Of a DNA stretch of 64,000 nt, positions 1-12,169 are shown in pieces. Position 1 is the first letter of the stretch; the number at the start of each line of letters is the position of its first letter. This DNA is from Eutreptiella sp. 'Long Island Sound 2002' (taxonomy: Eukaryota; Euglenozoa; Euglenophyceae; Eutreptiales; Eutreptiaceae): positions 126,487,708-126,551,707 of the forward strand of contig OZ038381.1 of NCBI GenBank assembly GCA_964036045.1. Direction: 5' to 3'. Under the pieces are notes generated by a model, which worked only from the letters and a program-made list of their open reading frames with translations, was not told the DNA's origin and did not search any database. Made by a program: the position numbers and the translations under genes.

Positions 1-1898
1 CTAGAGACACAGGCTATTGTGGAAAATCAATTGTAAGGGACGGGTAGCTGAGCATAGGCAGCACCCTCCTCTTCCTCAGGTGGCTGTTGGCATCAGTGGG
101 TATGGTGATGGCTACAAACCTCTTGCGTGCCCCCCTAATTTTGCGCGGACCAGTCTGGTCCGGACAGTTGTTCCCATATGCTCCTCGTACAAGCCACGTG
201 ACACGCAGAACACCCATGCTTACACGGAGGGCAGTCCCAAAAAGGGAGGCTGATTCCTGGTTGTCACAACGGCGGGAGGAGTTACATTTTGCATAGCTGA
301 CAAAGTTGAAACTGTCCATCCCCTTTCGCGGTGTTCACAACACCGCCACCATTAACCTCCAGTTCCGTTTCATCAATGCCGCCCACCGCCACCTTTTGGG
401 GGGAATTTGGCTGTAACGGTTTTGTATGATGCGGGTGGACACAACGGCACGCAGTTGATGGGTTGTTTCGGTGTCACGCCCTTAGTGTGCGCCAAGTTGG
501 ACGGTAGGGACGCTTCTTTGGTGCTGATGTGGATGATCATTTTGCATTTCACCAACCCATCCTGCACAATTGCAAATGATCGTTGGTAGTTCTCATTGGA
601 CGCAGTTTGGGTGTTGAGGATCGGCTGTCTTTTTTTGGGGCCATTGGTAGTGTGGCATGGCAATGTGTCCGCCCCGAGCTGCCACGCGACAACCGAGCGG
701 CAAGGGTATCGGTCTCACAACGGTTCCGTGGTGCCATCAATCTGGCTGGTCGTGAGGCAGGCACCATAACCGCTGTTGTGGCCCATCAAATGTTGTTGCC
801 ACTCTAGTTTCACTCCTGCATGATGTCTTTCGGTCATATGGTGTTGCTATCTATGGTGGATCTCCCGGTGAGCAAGTCTTTGTGCAGTGCCCTGGGGACG
901 ATGGACAATTTTTAGGCACCATCCTAGCGCCGTGGTTCCTAAGTGGGGTGGAACCAACAACCTATACTTCAATGGCTTGAGCCACATGTGGTTTGGAGAT
1001 CGGCAGCCCATCTAGCTTCGCGATGAGGCGAGGGAGGCAGATAAAAGGTTTGCACAAGTGACAAGCACGGAAGGTACGGCCACTCTGGAGTATAGCTGGA
1101 AGCAGGAAATGTACAATACATTTTCAAGGCCAAAAAAAGGGTGCGCTCATCTCATTTTGGTAGCCTTTGTGTCGCCCGAAAGTTTTTGAGCAGTTGGTGG
1201 TAATGGTGCGCGCTTTTAATTGTGGGCCGCCCGCAAAGAACTCACCAATGGGCATGCTACCGGCTGGAATAATTAGCCTGCTTCTCCTCGGCCAAAGTAG
1301 CCCCGATATTCTTTTCAACGGGTAGGCCCACGTCGGTCCCCAACCTAAAGTTCCAACGGCTTGTGTTAGTGCCGCACACCGTGGAAGAACCACCACCCTT
1401 GGATCTTTTTTGGAATAGAGAGGGTAGCACTCTTGTTGAGCCTAACAGCATTCTATTCTAGGCATGTAGGCTGCCGATGGCCACCAACATGGTGGGGCAA
1501 ACCTACCGCCTGTCTGAATGTGAGCTCCACTGGGTGCTCTTTAGTCTGGAGACCCCGGACGCGGGAGCCAATGCCAGCGCATGCCTGGGTTGAGCACCCA
1601 CCAACGTGTTCGGGGACTGCATCTTCACGGCAGCAAATCTGTTGTGCCGCCGGTACCAATGATCAATGCTCTGTCCAAAGCAGCGAGCTTTGGCATCAAC
1701 AGCCGCGGTGTTGGCCTTTTGGGAGTCGGTGCACACCAACCCCTCCTTGGACGCATGGGTACCCATGGTGTGGTCCGCACTAGAGTGCACGGTGCCGGAG
1801 CAACCCGGCTCGTGGCGCCCCCGTAACATGTTTGCCTTCCAAGTGGCACACGCCGTGGAGGGTGAGACGGATATGGACGGAGCGGCCGCCATGCAATC
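1..1898. other. No supported gene; probable upstream part of a decayed retroelement
   Basis: Only short open frames occur on either strand and none carries a motif I recognise. Because the next 2 kb on the plus strand are the C-terminal part of a LINE-like polyprotein, this stretch may be its eroded upstream part, but I could not find reverse transcriptase motifs here. That assignment is inference from position only. Confidence 0.3.
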
Positions 1899-2500
1899 TT
1901 GGTCGCATTTGTAGCAGAACAATGTGTACATGGCACTGCTGCGCTTCGACTAGTCCAATTTGCAGGGGTTGTGCCTCACGGCCTAGACGGGCACGTCCTC
2001 CACCTGAAGACCACCAAATTCCGCTTTGTCACGCACGTTCGCCCACACTATGTCCAATTCTTCAACACCCCGCAGAGCTTCCAGGCGGAGCTCCTGCAAG
2101 AAGCCACGAACCTACACTGCGGCCATGCCGGCTTGCCCATGGACCCCTCATGGCTGAGGTGCCCACAGTCCCGAGTGACCCGTTTGACGACCCAGACTTC
2201 ATCTCCCCCGTGCGGGGAGCGATGCTACAACCGCGGATACGACTGGTGGCTGGTGCCTTGCCGTCATTCCATGACTTGGTGCGGGTCGTGGGCAAAGGCT
2301 CTCCGCCAACATCCCCCGCGGCTGCTAGTGGGCGCCCTCTTAGGGTATGCTCCGCTACTTTTTGGCCCAAGTTTTGCGGGCGCTGCTTGAGGGAGTGCCC
2401 AGCATACTCCTCACGGAGGGCCTCGACCTCTCCCGCCTTCACGGTGGGCCATCTACTCAGGAGGTGTGCGCACTTAGGAGGTAGTTCCGCTTGATGCCTG
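1899..2500 (+). pseudogene. Decayed retroelement coding fragment upstream of RNase H
   Basis: Coding-like sequence lies in one frame from 1899 to about 2160 and then continues in another frame (a stretch containing VPSDPFDDPDFISPV) to about 2300, with a third frame from about 2345 to 2490. No domain is recognisable. It directly precedes the zinc-knuckle and RNase H part of a LINE-like polyprotein, so it is probably the region between reverse transcriptase and RNase H. The two frame changes and lack of motifs make the call tentative. It could also be the remains of an unrelated element. Confidence 0.35.
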
Positions 2501-2504
2501 GTCC

Positions 2505-3831
2505 GTGCCGTTAGTGTGGGCGGGAACGCAAGCCAAGGCCCGCCCCTTGGCCCTTGTGGCCCCTTCCAAATGGGTAACGCTCCCTTCGGACTTGGACACA
2601 TGGTCTCTTTTTCAGAGTGATCCGTTGCCCCCTTCTTTGCAAGATTTCATTTATCAAAGCACGTGGTGCACGCTACGGGTTAGAGTCCGCCTCTTTTCTT
2701 GGCCGCAAGCTAAACACTGTCCGCTGTACGGCAAGGTGGAAACAATGAGGCATCCTCTCAAATAGTCCAAATTTTTCAAACATGTACAGCAAGCCATGCA
2801 GGCGTGCTTTGGATATTGGTGTATCTAGGGAAAACAAGGCCTTGGGTACAGATACACGTTGCACAGACTTCACGCACATCGCCAGGTATCGTGCTTTGGT
2901 GTGTGCGCAAAGGGCACTGGGGCTCTCGGCGCGTCAATGGGGGCATCACTTGACATTGCCCATTTTGTTGGAAAGTGGGCAGGGGAAATTAGCGTTACGA
3001 ACCGGTGGGAGCCACTGCAACCCCACAACAAAGCCGTGTTAGAATACCATGGAGCCCTATTGTTTTTCCTAAGGGAAGGGACAGTCCCCAGACAACAAAT
3101 CAATTGGCGACAATACAAGCCCAACATGATACTGGGCACATCATCGGATGCCAAAAAGCAGAATTGAGAAGTACGCAAGGCCTTAGTGGTAGAGCAAGGC
3201 AAATCACTGCTACGCACTTACTTCCCGGAGGGATGGCACATCTTCTCCTTTGACGGGTCGGCCAAAGGAGATGAGAAGACCGGGCATGTGGGGGGGTATT
3301 GCTTTCCAGATAACTGGGAGTTCGTTGCCCCCCTAGAGGAAGGTGCAAGACAAACGTAAAATACGGCCAAACTCAAGGCTGCTATCGCAGTAGTCTTGAA
3401 GGTGACCCAGCGAACTCAAGGCTGCTATCACAGTAGTGTTGAAGGTGACCCTGCGCACAGTAATTTTGAGTGAGTCCAAGTATGTGCTCAATGGAGTGTT
3501 GGGGGAGGCGTATAAATGGCGACGCAATGTTTTGTATGGGCCGAAGGGCCCAATACCTGACTCCATGCCGTGGGAAGCGCTAATGCAGGTATTCGACTCG
3601 ACCCACAACTCTTCCGGTGGGTGTGGTACCGATTGCACCAGGGCTTCCCTGGTAATGAGCAGGCAGAAAGATTGGCTGAGTGGGTTTGCTGCATGCACCC
3701 CTTTAACATTACTGCCATGTCGCCGCACTACCTACTAGACTACTGGCAGTGGCACATTCGCCACTTAGCCCTCAATTTCCTCGCAAGCCAGCGCGCCATG
3801 TGTCCTCCTCATGGATGAGGAGGATATTGCT
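2505..3831 (+). pseudogene. LINE-type polyprotein C-terminus: zinc knuckle plus RNase H (decayed)
   Basis: RNase H would remove the RNA strand of the RNA/DNA hybrid made by reverse transcriptase. One frame runs from 2505 to about 3412 and contains CPLYGKVETMRHPLK, which resembles the zinc knuckle that lies between RT and RNase H in plant-type LINEs. RNase H follows: FSFDGSAKG (first acidic residue, about 3250), RQT-stop-NTAKLKAAIAVVL (the TNNxAEL strand, about 3350), SESKYVLNGVLGEAYKW (the DSxYV motif with Asp replaced by Glu, about 3470) and HQGFPGNEQAERLAEW (C-terminal HxGxxGNExAD motif, about 3640). Interruptions are TAG at 2763 and 2826, TGA at 3165, TAA at 3357, a 43-bp tandem duplication at 3370-3455 and a further frame change near 3600. 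RNase H identity is secure; activity is not expected. Confidence 0.75.
3370..3455 (+). repeat. 43-bp tandem duplication inside the RNase H region
   Basis: Two adjacent 43-bp copies begin AACTCAAGG at 3370 and 3413 and differ at only a few positions. Since 43 is not a multiple of three, the duplication shifts the reading frame of the RNase H domain at the AxLKAAI strand. Confidence 0.85.
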
Positions 3832-4555
3832 CTACTGCAGGCGCCGCTGTTCACAACACCTTCCACTGCCACGTTGTCCCCTAGTGCCTAGTCCGACAAC
3901 TATCCTTAAAACAAGTTGGAACAAGAACTAGCATGTGTAGTCACAACCTTAGTCATATTCCCACGCCATCACGTGTGGCTATTTGGAAAAAACTCAGTTT
4001 TGAACCCATGGCAGACAGCTACCACGCTTCGCTCCTTTCTTCACGCGCCCGCGAGTTGCCTGATCCCACTGGGGGCGAGCCCTTGTTGGAATAGGTCTTT
4101 GTCAATGACGATTGCGAGTACAATGCTGATTTTCGTGATTGGCACGGGAGGTCAAAACGCAAGAGGAGGAAGAGTAAGCATTACTCATAATAATGTAAGG
4201 CAGGGAGTCACAGTCGCAGCATTTATAGAGGTTGTTCATATGGAACGAACCAAGGGCCTCGGTCGGCCGAGAGAGTGCTAGCATTGCAAGCCGAACCCCT
4301 TTTCAATACTTGGGGCAACATGTACATTGAATGCACCTGTGTGTGGCATCAATCCCAGCTTGAGGGGCTGGAGTAGCCGGAGAAAACCGCGTGATTCGGC
4401 CAAATGCACAGGGGGGACGTCTCCTCGGTTGTGGTACGCGACTCCCCCCCCTCCCCCCCCTCCCTGCCCTCCGGGCCCACTTAGTTGCCAAGGGTCAACA
4501 ACTACTGGCCATACATATAGTGGCGCCGGAGGCACCTGATTTTTTTTTTCATTCC
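3832..4555. other. No gene seen
   Basis: Short open frames only, with no recognisable motif. The interval contains C-rich runs near 4443-4465. It may be the 3' end of the preceding retroelement, but no poly(A) tail or target-site duplication could be recognised. Confidence 0.4.
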
Positions 4556-4589
4556 CCTTGCCCATTTTGTCCACTTTGCACCCCAACAC

Positions 4590-4750
4590 TATCCTTGAAC
4601 CCAACCTGGACTCTAACGCCCACCCCAACCCTCAGAGTAAGCCTAACCATGCCCCCAAACCTTACCCTAGACCCTTGCCCTAACCCTAACCCTAACACTA
4701 GCCCTGCCGCTAGCCCTAGCCCTAGGTCTCACCCTAGCCTCGGGTTAGAG
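4590..4750 (+). repeat. Degenerate interstitial telomere-like repeat (CCCTAA)n
   Basis: Three consecutive CCCTAA units at about 4678-4697 sit in a longer run of related hexamers (CCCTAG, CCCAAC, CCTAACC, CCCTAGCC) from about 4590 to 4745. It is not a chromosome end, because unrelated sequence continues on both sides. It could be a capped break repair scar or simple satellite drift. Confidence 0.6.
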
Positions 4751-4935
4751 TGAGTGTTGGAGTCCAAAATGGAGAGCAATGATGTGGCAAAAGCAGCTAT
4801 AAACGAAATTAGGGGGATCTTGTTCAGCCCAATCAACATGGCTGGCATGGCCAAACCAACTGGCTGCAAAGGTTAGCGTTGGGTTTATGGTGATGGTCTG
4901 GTTAGATTGAGGGCAAGGGGAGGTAAGGGGAGCCT

Positions 4936-5292
4936 GTGCCCCCCCCACCCCCCACCCCACCCCGCCCCACCACCCCAAATCGCCCCACCTGGACCCCCCC
5001 CCCCCCAAGCCTGGACACCCTCCCAACCAACCCTCCCAACCGCCCTGCCCGCAACTTGCCGGGCGCTGTTTCGGGCTTTACCATCCAGCCGCTCGGGGAT
5101 GGACCCGTGCTGGCGTTCCCGGCGGGCGCGGTGCCACTCGGCCTCCTCGCGGCCCTGCAAACCTTCTTCCCGGTGGAGGCGGTGCCCCCGGGGGACCAGC
5201 CGGGGGAGGGCGGGGGTCCCGAGCCCCAAGCTGGTGACCTCGACCTGGGCCTGGAGCTCAACGGGGAGGACAACGAGTACCTCCTCATCTAG
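4936..5292 (+). CDS. Possible GC-rich exon with acidic C-terminus, unknown
   Basis: The last 75 or so codons of this open frame have protein-like composition: hydrophobic segments such as VPLGLLAALQTFFPVEAV followed by an acidic tail ending NGEDNEYLLI and a TAG. The first third is encoded by C-runs and is not convincing. No start can be chosen, so if real this is the 3' part of a terminal exon or of a decayed element gene. No family is recognised, and composition alone can produce such frames in GC-rich DNA. Confidence 0.3.
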   Translation: MPPPPPTPPRPTTPNRPTWTPPPPSLDTLPTNPPNRPARNLPGAVSGFTIQPLGDGPVLAFPAGAVPLGLLAALQTFFPVEAVPPGDQPGEGGGPEPQAGDLDLGLELNGEDNEYLLI

Positions 5293-6260
5293 TCTCCCCC
5301 CCCCCCGTCCCGACCCGGCATTGGGGGGGGGGAGCCCGTCACCCGAGCCCGCGGTTGGACACCACCCCGCGAAGGGCTAGGCTCCCGGGCGCTACGCACA
5401 GCCCTGGGGCGACCCAGCCGCCGGGACTTGCACGACAACGCCGCCCCGGTGGGCCATGACCTCGCCCCCCCCCCCCCCCCCGGGCTGCACCGTGCCCCCG
5501 CACGCCGCCCTCTTCTCTCCCGTGACCAGCGTGCTGTGCCTAGCCGCGCGCCCGCTCCCTGGGCTGGGGTAGCCGGCGCCACGGCAGGCCGTGGCGCGGC
5601 CCGCAGCGTAGGCGGACCTCCCTGGGCCGTGACATCGCCCCTTGCGGCCGGCGAGGCGCCCAACGCACACGGGCGCCCTGCGCACACCGCTGCCTGGCCC
5701 TCCTTGACCTCCCCAACGCACACAGGTGGCCCAGTTTGAGCAGGCAGACGAGCGCACCGTCGGCCCCACTGAGGGCCGGCGGCAGCCCCGGTGCATGTAC
5801 AATTGATAGTAGCATCGGTATCACAGCATATGACCGCCCCCGTGCCCGCTCCATCTGCCCGCGTCACGCGTGTCCGCCCATGCAATCAACGGGCGACAAC
5901 CAGGAGGTAAAGGCGGCCCACAGGGGCAGGAGGGGGCGGCTCAAGGGGAGGGTTCGGGTAGAGGCTGGGGTCCGGGAGCGGCGCCAGGGCGGCACAGGCA
6001 ACCACCAAGGCGGCGAAGAGGGGAGCCACCCACTTCCGACCCCCTCCCCCCCGCCTCAGCAGGGCCGCCCCTCCCCCAATTTTCATCGAGCGCCGTCGCG
6101 GGCCCAGCCAACAACCACCCATCACCGCGGTCACCCTGCACGGCACCTCCCCCCCCCTGTGGGGCACGGCCACGCCCTCACGCTCCGCTGCCCCTGCCTT
6201 GGTCCCCACACTGCCAATCCACCCCTTGGCGAGGTTGTCCACTTCGGCATTGCAAAGACG
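5293..6260. other. GC-rich region, no supported gene
   Basis: High GC with runs of C at about 5298-5307 and 5466-5480. Long open frames exist in several phases on both strands at once, which is expected by chance at this composition. None shows a motif. Confidence 0.4.
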
Positions 6261-6261
6261 A

Positions 6262-6420
6262 CACAGGTGCTAATACAAGACAGGTGTCGTAGACATGTTT
6301 CAAAACAGCGGGCTGTCTGTGGACGGGGGGTGCAAACAGGCTTCAAGACAGCCGGCTGTAGTAAGACAGGTGGCACAAGACAGGGGGGCCGTCGTCCGAC
6401 AGACCCCTTGTGTTGTGCAA
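6262..6420 (+). repeat. Left cluster of AAGACAGG motifs
   Basis: Variants of ACAAGACAGG, often followed by a run of G and then TGTC or GTCG, recur about eight times in 160 bp. A matching cluster in the same orientation lies at 8845-8990, on the other side of a transposase-like gene. Short repeated motifs just inside the ends are typical of CACTA-like and other DNA transposons. Confidence 0.6.
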
Positions 6421-6564
6421 AGAAAGGGGCGGTCGTGAAAAAAACAGTTGGGCGAAACGCAAGGGCACAACGCAACCAGTTGTATATTCGGGCTAGTTTC
6501 ACCTACCTATGCGCACTCCAAACCCTAGAACATGCAGAGGTGAGGGGTATGGGGTGCCAAAAAT

Positions 6565-8813
6565 GTGCTGCGACATGTGGTTCATGCCGCCAAAATGCCC
6601 ACGCAATGCATCCTCGCAAGGGAGAGTATGCAGGTGCAATGCGATGGTGCCATGGCGGATGTCAAGATGTTGCCCGTGTTCACCGCCAAGCGATCCCCAA
6701 GGTGCTTCAGCGACGTCCTCCATGACATTGTCGAAGGGAACCCTGAAAGCAGCCAGGTGGTGGTACGGCCTAGTAGCGAAGACCAGGAGCACCTATTTGA
6801 GTAGGCCCAAGCTACTGTTGATGGGGGGTGCCGCCAGGAGACGGTGTACCTCGAGAACTTGGATGACGACGGGTGCGTGGACCTCCGAGCAGATGCCCCC
6901 CAAGGGGCCTCTCGGAAAAACACATCATGGCAAGGACCCTTGCAGCACCGCCTTTGCCTGTCCATGGAAAAGGATCCAAGTTTGTCAAGTCCCGTGTACT
7001 CCCTCCGAAGTCATTCCCCTCACCAATGGAATGAACATGGGCCAAGAACAACGTCTGCTGGGCTATGGGTGACGCACAACAACGACCCCATTACCATCCC
7101 CTCTCTACCACCACCACTACTTATTGGCGTGTCCGACGACCGTGTCAAGGGGGCAGACGGTATCACACCACTGGAGGCACATGGGGAGGACTCAGATCGA
7201 CGTTGGTCATACATTCTCGCGCAAGAATCAATCGGCATCATCGACGAGCTACGACAAGAGGTCAGGGCGGCCCACAACAAGTTTCACTGGAAGCCCGTCG
7301 CGGCGAAGCCCCCTCATCGGGATCTATATCTTGAGGACGTGCCTGGTCTTCCGGCAGAGGAAGTGACAACTCTTTCCCATGGTTACACGGCTCCTTTACC
7401 ACAAGTTCGCGGGTTTGCCATGAAGCAACTTGATAGGGTGTGAATGTCCTTTGCGGGTGACCAAAAGCAACTCCACCTTTTGTTCGTCAAGTTGGTGCGC
7501 CTTCCCAATGAATCACCGGGGCCGGTTCATCGTGCAGCTCAAAAACGCCTCGTTCCCGATGACGGGATCTTCCTCACTTCCTACACTCTGATTGTTGGGT
7601 CACATGCGGCGGATAGTACAACGAACGGAAGTTTGGTATTGTCATTTGTGTGGATGCCACCCCTTTTTGGAAGGCAAGTGCCACACGTGGGGACGTGTAC
7701 ATCGACTTAGCAGATAGTACACACAGCGCGGGAAGGCCTAGTTTGTGGTCCACGTGGTTTACGTTCGATGGATCAGATGATGCCAACCCCTTGCGTCTAG
7801 CCGACAAATTGGGGCAACTAGATGCCCAGGTGGTTGAGCTACAACGCGATGGGATTGCCACCCCCACCGTGACCGTTGAGGTGGAATGTTTCTTAACGGG
7901 AGATGGGAAAGGGATGTGCGTTGGGCACACGAAACTTAAATGCCGTTGTTGGCATTGTGACCTCGCATTCCAGGACTTTGGAGGTGACAACCTCCGTCCC
8001 AGTTATTTTATAATTTCCATCCGATGGGGGGCTTTCCTCCGCCCCATACCCCCAACACGTCGTGTTGGAGACATGGTGCATTGGTGTTGTAGAATAGTAA
8101 ATGCAATTTCCAAAAGGTTATGCTCGGACGGCCGGATTTCACCAGCCCGTGCCCTGAGCCCTTTGCTGCGGAGTGTAGTGCAATCCGTGATGCAAGTAGC
8201 TGCCCACATCCCGTCCGAAATCAAGGACGCACCGTGGCCCACTAAGGATGGTAATTTTGATTAAGCGGGGGGAAGGTGGTTTGCCCGAGATCAGGCAAAG
8301 CACGCAAAAGTTGTGCAGCTTATTCAACAGCATGTGGGGCCTCAAGAGCGTGTGGTTGTAGGCGGGACAAGCATCCCCCTGCATGCCGTGATCCAGCGCA
8401 TGCTCCTAAGTTTGTGGTATATGGAAAAGTGTTGGTCGAACAAGATTGGTTTGACCAATAAGGAGGTGGAGTCGTATAGGCATGTTGTGGGGCAGTTTGC
8501 CAGTGAGTGGCGTGCGTTGCCGTGGCAACCCAAATTGTGGGTACACTGGACATGTGTCCATTCTGGGTGGTTTGCGGCTGAGTACCGCAATTTTTATATT
8601 TTTTCCAGCATCCCCACCGAAAGGCGGAACGTGGAGTTCAAGATGGACATCCCCCATTCATTTCTAGTTTACAAATTATCGCGCCCCTATTTTTGTGCAG
8701 GGGCATTCACCCATGTACTAAAGCTTGATGCTCTTGACGTGGGCTTGCAGATGTGGCATGTGTTGCATGACACGAAGCACAAGAAGCGACGCATCGGACG
8801 ACGAAAGGCCTAA
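6565..8813 (+). pseudogene. Transposase-like gene, decayed
   Basis: One frame runs from 6565 to about 7640, then a second to 8813. Recognisable stretches are CVDATPFWKASATRG (about 7650), a Cys-rich FLTGDGKGM...CRCWHCDL segment (about 7890-7970) and, near the C-terminus, KLWVHWTCVHSGWF...PTERRNVEFKMD (about 8535-8650). The last stretch is related to the gene at 54.1 kb. The layout (a 'D-rich then GDGK...CxxC then H...E...K' order) resembles transposases, but I cannot place it in a named superfamily. Interruptions are TAG at 6802 and 7614, TGA at 7441, TAA at 8262 and one frame change near 7600. It ends in a basic tail (GRRKA) at TAA 8811. AAGACAGG clusters flank it, supporting a DNA transposon. 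Confidence 0.6.
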
Positions 8814-8844
8814 GGAGATGAATTAAATCCAAAATGTTGCTTTG

Positions 8845-8990
8845 CGACAAGGCTGTGGGACAGGTGCCGAGACAGGGGGTTGTCTTAGGACAGGGGGTCG
8901 CGATCGGTGTCAAGACACGGGGTCGTCGTAAGACAGCTAAACCAAGACAGGGGGGTTGTTGTGAAGACAAGGGCTGTCTTGGGGCTGTCG
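8845..8990 (+). repeat. Right cluster of AAGACAGG motifs
   Basis: At least seven GACAGG/AAGACA motifs, several followed by GGGG(T)TGTC, in the same orientation as the left cluster. With the left cluster it brackets a 2.6-kb element whose exact ends and target-site duplication I could not define. Confidence 0.6.
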
Positions 8991-9625
8991 TGGGATTTTA
9001 TGAAATGCGCACGGCGCGTGCGCACATGGCGGCACCGGTGTCCACGGGGTCCCCTTGGCATAGGGAACATGTTTTAGTACCTAAGAGTCATAGGATATGA
9101 GGGGGTATGGTGGAGGAATACACACTTTGGGGCGGGGGTTGTCGGCCTCATCCTGTCTGGCTGCACCTCATACCCTCCATACCGCGCCCTCCCGCCGCCG
9201 TCCCGGTGCGGGCGTGCCGGCTGCGCTGTAGGGTGCAGGTCGCTTTTCACGCGCCCTGACCCAGGTGTGCGGGCACCGGGCGGCCGTCCGCCGAGGATAC
9301 CGTGACCCCCCCACCCATCCCGCGGCACGGCGACAGGCCTGCCCCTCCCGGCGCCTCCCGGGACAGCCATCGAGCGCCCCCGAGGCGGCCTATGAGCCTC
9401 AAGATCGGCCCTCAAGTCAAATCAAATCAAACCCTCCCAACCCCCCCCCCCCATCGCCCCTCCCTAAACCCCCCCCCTCCAATGTGATTACATGCACACC
9501 TGTGTGACAGGTTATGCAGATGTATTCATGCCTGTGGGGCAGGTACAGCCTGCATAGCAAAATATGTGACTACATGCATGCCTGTGTGGCAGAGACAGCA
9601 TTTGTAGCAGAATATGCGACGCCCT
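8991..9625. other. No supported gene
   Basis: GC-rich sequence with C-runs near 9440 and 9470. A 48-nt motif around TACATGCATGCCTGTGTGGCAG recurs loosely at about 9488-9600 (GTGATTACATGCACACCTGTGTGACAGG, then GTGACTACATGCATGCCTGTGTGGCAG). Confidence 0.35.
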
Positions 9626-9628
9626 CCC

Positions 9629-9659
9629 TCTCTTCCTCCCTCCCTCCCTCCCTCCCTCG
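9629..9659 (+). repeat. (TCCC)n microsatellite
   Basis: Seven or so tandem TCCC/CTCC units. Confidence 0.9.
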
Positions 9660-12160
9660 CACATGCAAGCGTGCCTGCGTGGCTTCTTGTGCACCAGGTG
9701 CGGCCCTGTGCAAGCGGCGCTCGAGCCCCTCTCGGGATCTGCCTCAACGCTCCCTGCATGGGCTGTGCTATGCTATGCGGTGCTGTGCTTGCTCTCATTG
9801 GCTTGCAGAGGGGGGGGGAAGTGTGCTGTCACTCATGGCAGCAATATTCGGTGGTTCCATCTTGACCCTTGCGGGTAACTAATTGTTTACCTTGGAGGGC
9901 TGTGCTGTATTAACCAATGGTCGAGTAACGGCCCTACCCAACCTTGTTGCCGCCATGGTACCGCTGAACCTTGCAGCCCAAGTTCCACATACTCTTTATC
10001 CATTGCTGCAGCAAATTTCCTACTACTATCCGCACAGCATTTGATCCCTTGTTGTTGTTTTTATTTTTGGTCTGGACCAAGATGAGCTGGCGTAGCGTGC
10101 TCACCGTATGGTACTCGCCCGTCCCACAGTCCCACCTGTGTGAGAAGCGCACCCCACATGGTTCCTGCAGAGCTGTTGGGGAGCATTGCCTCAAGCACCA
10201 AAGGCCCTCAAATATTTGTTTTGAGTCAAAAAGGGGTGGATGCTTTTGCCGTGGACCTCGGCACATGATATTTCTCCTTGACCCTTGTTGTGCTGATACC
10301 AAAACACCAATTTTCTTTTTTCAAGTATAGGGTCTGCGTCACCTCTGGAGGCTGTGGGTTTCATCTTGTTTCTTAGGCCCTTGTATGAGCCCGTTCTAAT
10401 GGGGGGTCCGGTCGCTGGGTTCACCAACCCCCCTCCGTTAATTTTGCAACATGCCCCTCGTTTTGACCATGCCAATGGCCCTAGATCAGTTTTGGACACC
10501 TCCGTCTTATGGCATCTTTGAAATGCCCCGAGATCGTACCCATGCCCACTCCCGATTGCCCACTCCCGACTGCTGATATAGGGTGCAGGGTGCTTGCGAC
10601 CACGTGCTGCCGGCTGACATTGGTGCACCGGGGGGGGCCGGTGTACTGTCACTGCCCACCATCTGGAGGGGTCCTGTGCTCTGTAATGGTCCTCCGAGGC
10701 ACCGTAGGGGGGCTTGCGGTGCTGTCACTGCCCATCAGACGCCAGTTGCGGCTTGGCCTAGGACAGTGAAGCGATCAGAGTCATGGGCCCTCAGTTTGGG
10801 CTTCATGGCCTGTGTCCTCGGGATGCGGCCCCCGGAATGCTTCCTCTCCATCCATCCACCCATCCCCCCCTCCAATGCCCCCCCCCCCCCCCCTTGGGGG
10901 GCCTTCGGCCCACTTCTACGGGGGGGGGGGTCGCGTATAAAAGCGAGGAGACGTCCCCCCCTGTGGCCAAATGCAAATCCAAACCCCCATACATCCCCCC
11001 CATACCCCCCCGCCCCTTTACACCCCCCCAAACCCCCAACACACCTCCAATGTGTGTGTGCGGGGGTGATTCGTGCAATATATGAGCTCATGTCAAATTT
11101 CAGCAATGGTATGTCAAGCTCAGTTTTCTCACAGGCTGGACCAATGGGGTGGCAGTGGCAAAGCACAAGGCAACCAAGGGGGCTTCAAAATCACCAAGTG
11201 ATATGGGGATTAATGTAGGTTGGGTTGGTGGCAGAGGCAGTGGCAAATATTGCCAAGCCAAAGATGTTGGCTGAGTTGACCACTGATGTTGAAGACCGGC
11301 AACAATCGACAAGCCTCCCCCCCCCTCCACACACAACTGTGCACAAACCATAATGCATCCCACTCTTCGCGCCGAGCAACGTTCAGTTGACGAATTTTAT
11401 CATTCTTTTAGAAACGCAATAAACAAGTTGTTGCAGGATCAACACAGCATGCAATTTAACCGCGCAAGCTGCAAATCATGCTTGCCATATTTTGCTGTGC
11501 TCTTTATGGTGTCTTCAATGCTTCAAGGCTCCTTATGCAGCCACATAAGATTGGCAACATCCTGAAACCCTTTGCCATGCATGGAATGATATTAAATGGT
11601 TGGGGTTCCATGCAATCAATCAATCAATCAATGTCATCAAAGCTCAAGCTTTCGTTTGCCAATCGTGTTGGAAGAGTTTGCTTTGAACTTCGACCAAAGA
11701 GGGCTAGTGGCGAAAGAAGCTTAATTTTAAAAAACAACAACAAGTGTTACTACAACGAGGGAATGTTGCCATATGTGTAAGGCAGTTTGTGTGTTGTGGA
11801 TGACTACTTACAAGGGATTGAGCATTGGAACTCCCATCCCATTCCTCTATCAGGCCTGAGGGGCTGAAAACAGGGCACAGACAGGGCCTCAAGGGTAGTT
11901 CCTAAGAGCACGCAAACGTGATTTCATCCTCCCCGCTTACCCTCCGTTTTTCCCCATGCCCCCCCCCCCCCCCCCGGTTTGCCCCCGTTTTCCCCATTTT
12001 CAAGACGAAAATGACAAAAGCACTCAATCATAAGTTCCCCCCTGTTCCCCACATTTCCCCCCTCTATCCCGTCCATTGTTGTAAGTGTCACCCATGTCTT
12101 GGCATGTGTGGGCATCCACAGGTGCTTCCGGAGCCACAGGGAACTTTCTTCCGTGCCCCA
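9660..12160. other. No supported gene
   Basis: Mixed-composition DNA with C/G runs at about 10880, 10920 and 11950 and a short (CAAT)n at about 11612-11631. No frame shows conserved motifs. The interval may hold introns or UTRs of a host gene, but nothing supports this directly. Confidence 0.35.
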
Positions 12161-12169
12161 TCTGATGCA

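Noticed and set aside
5289-5885. Minus-strand open frame of 198 codons
   Set aside because: Arg/Ala/Gly-rich product of GC-rich DNA with C-runs; overlapping frames are open on both strands and no motif is seen.
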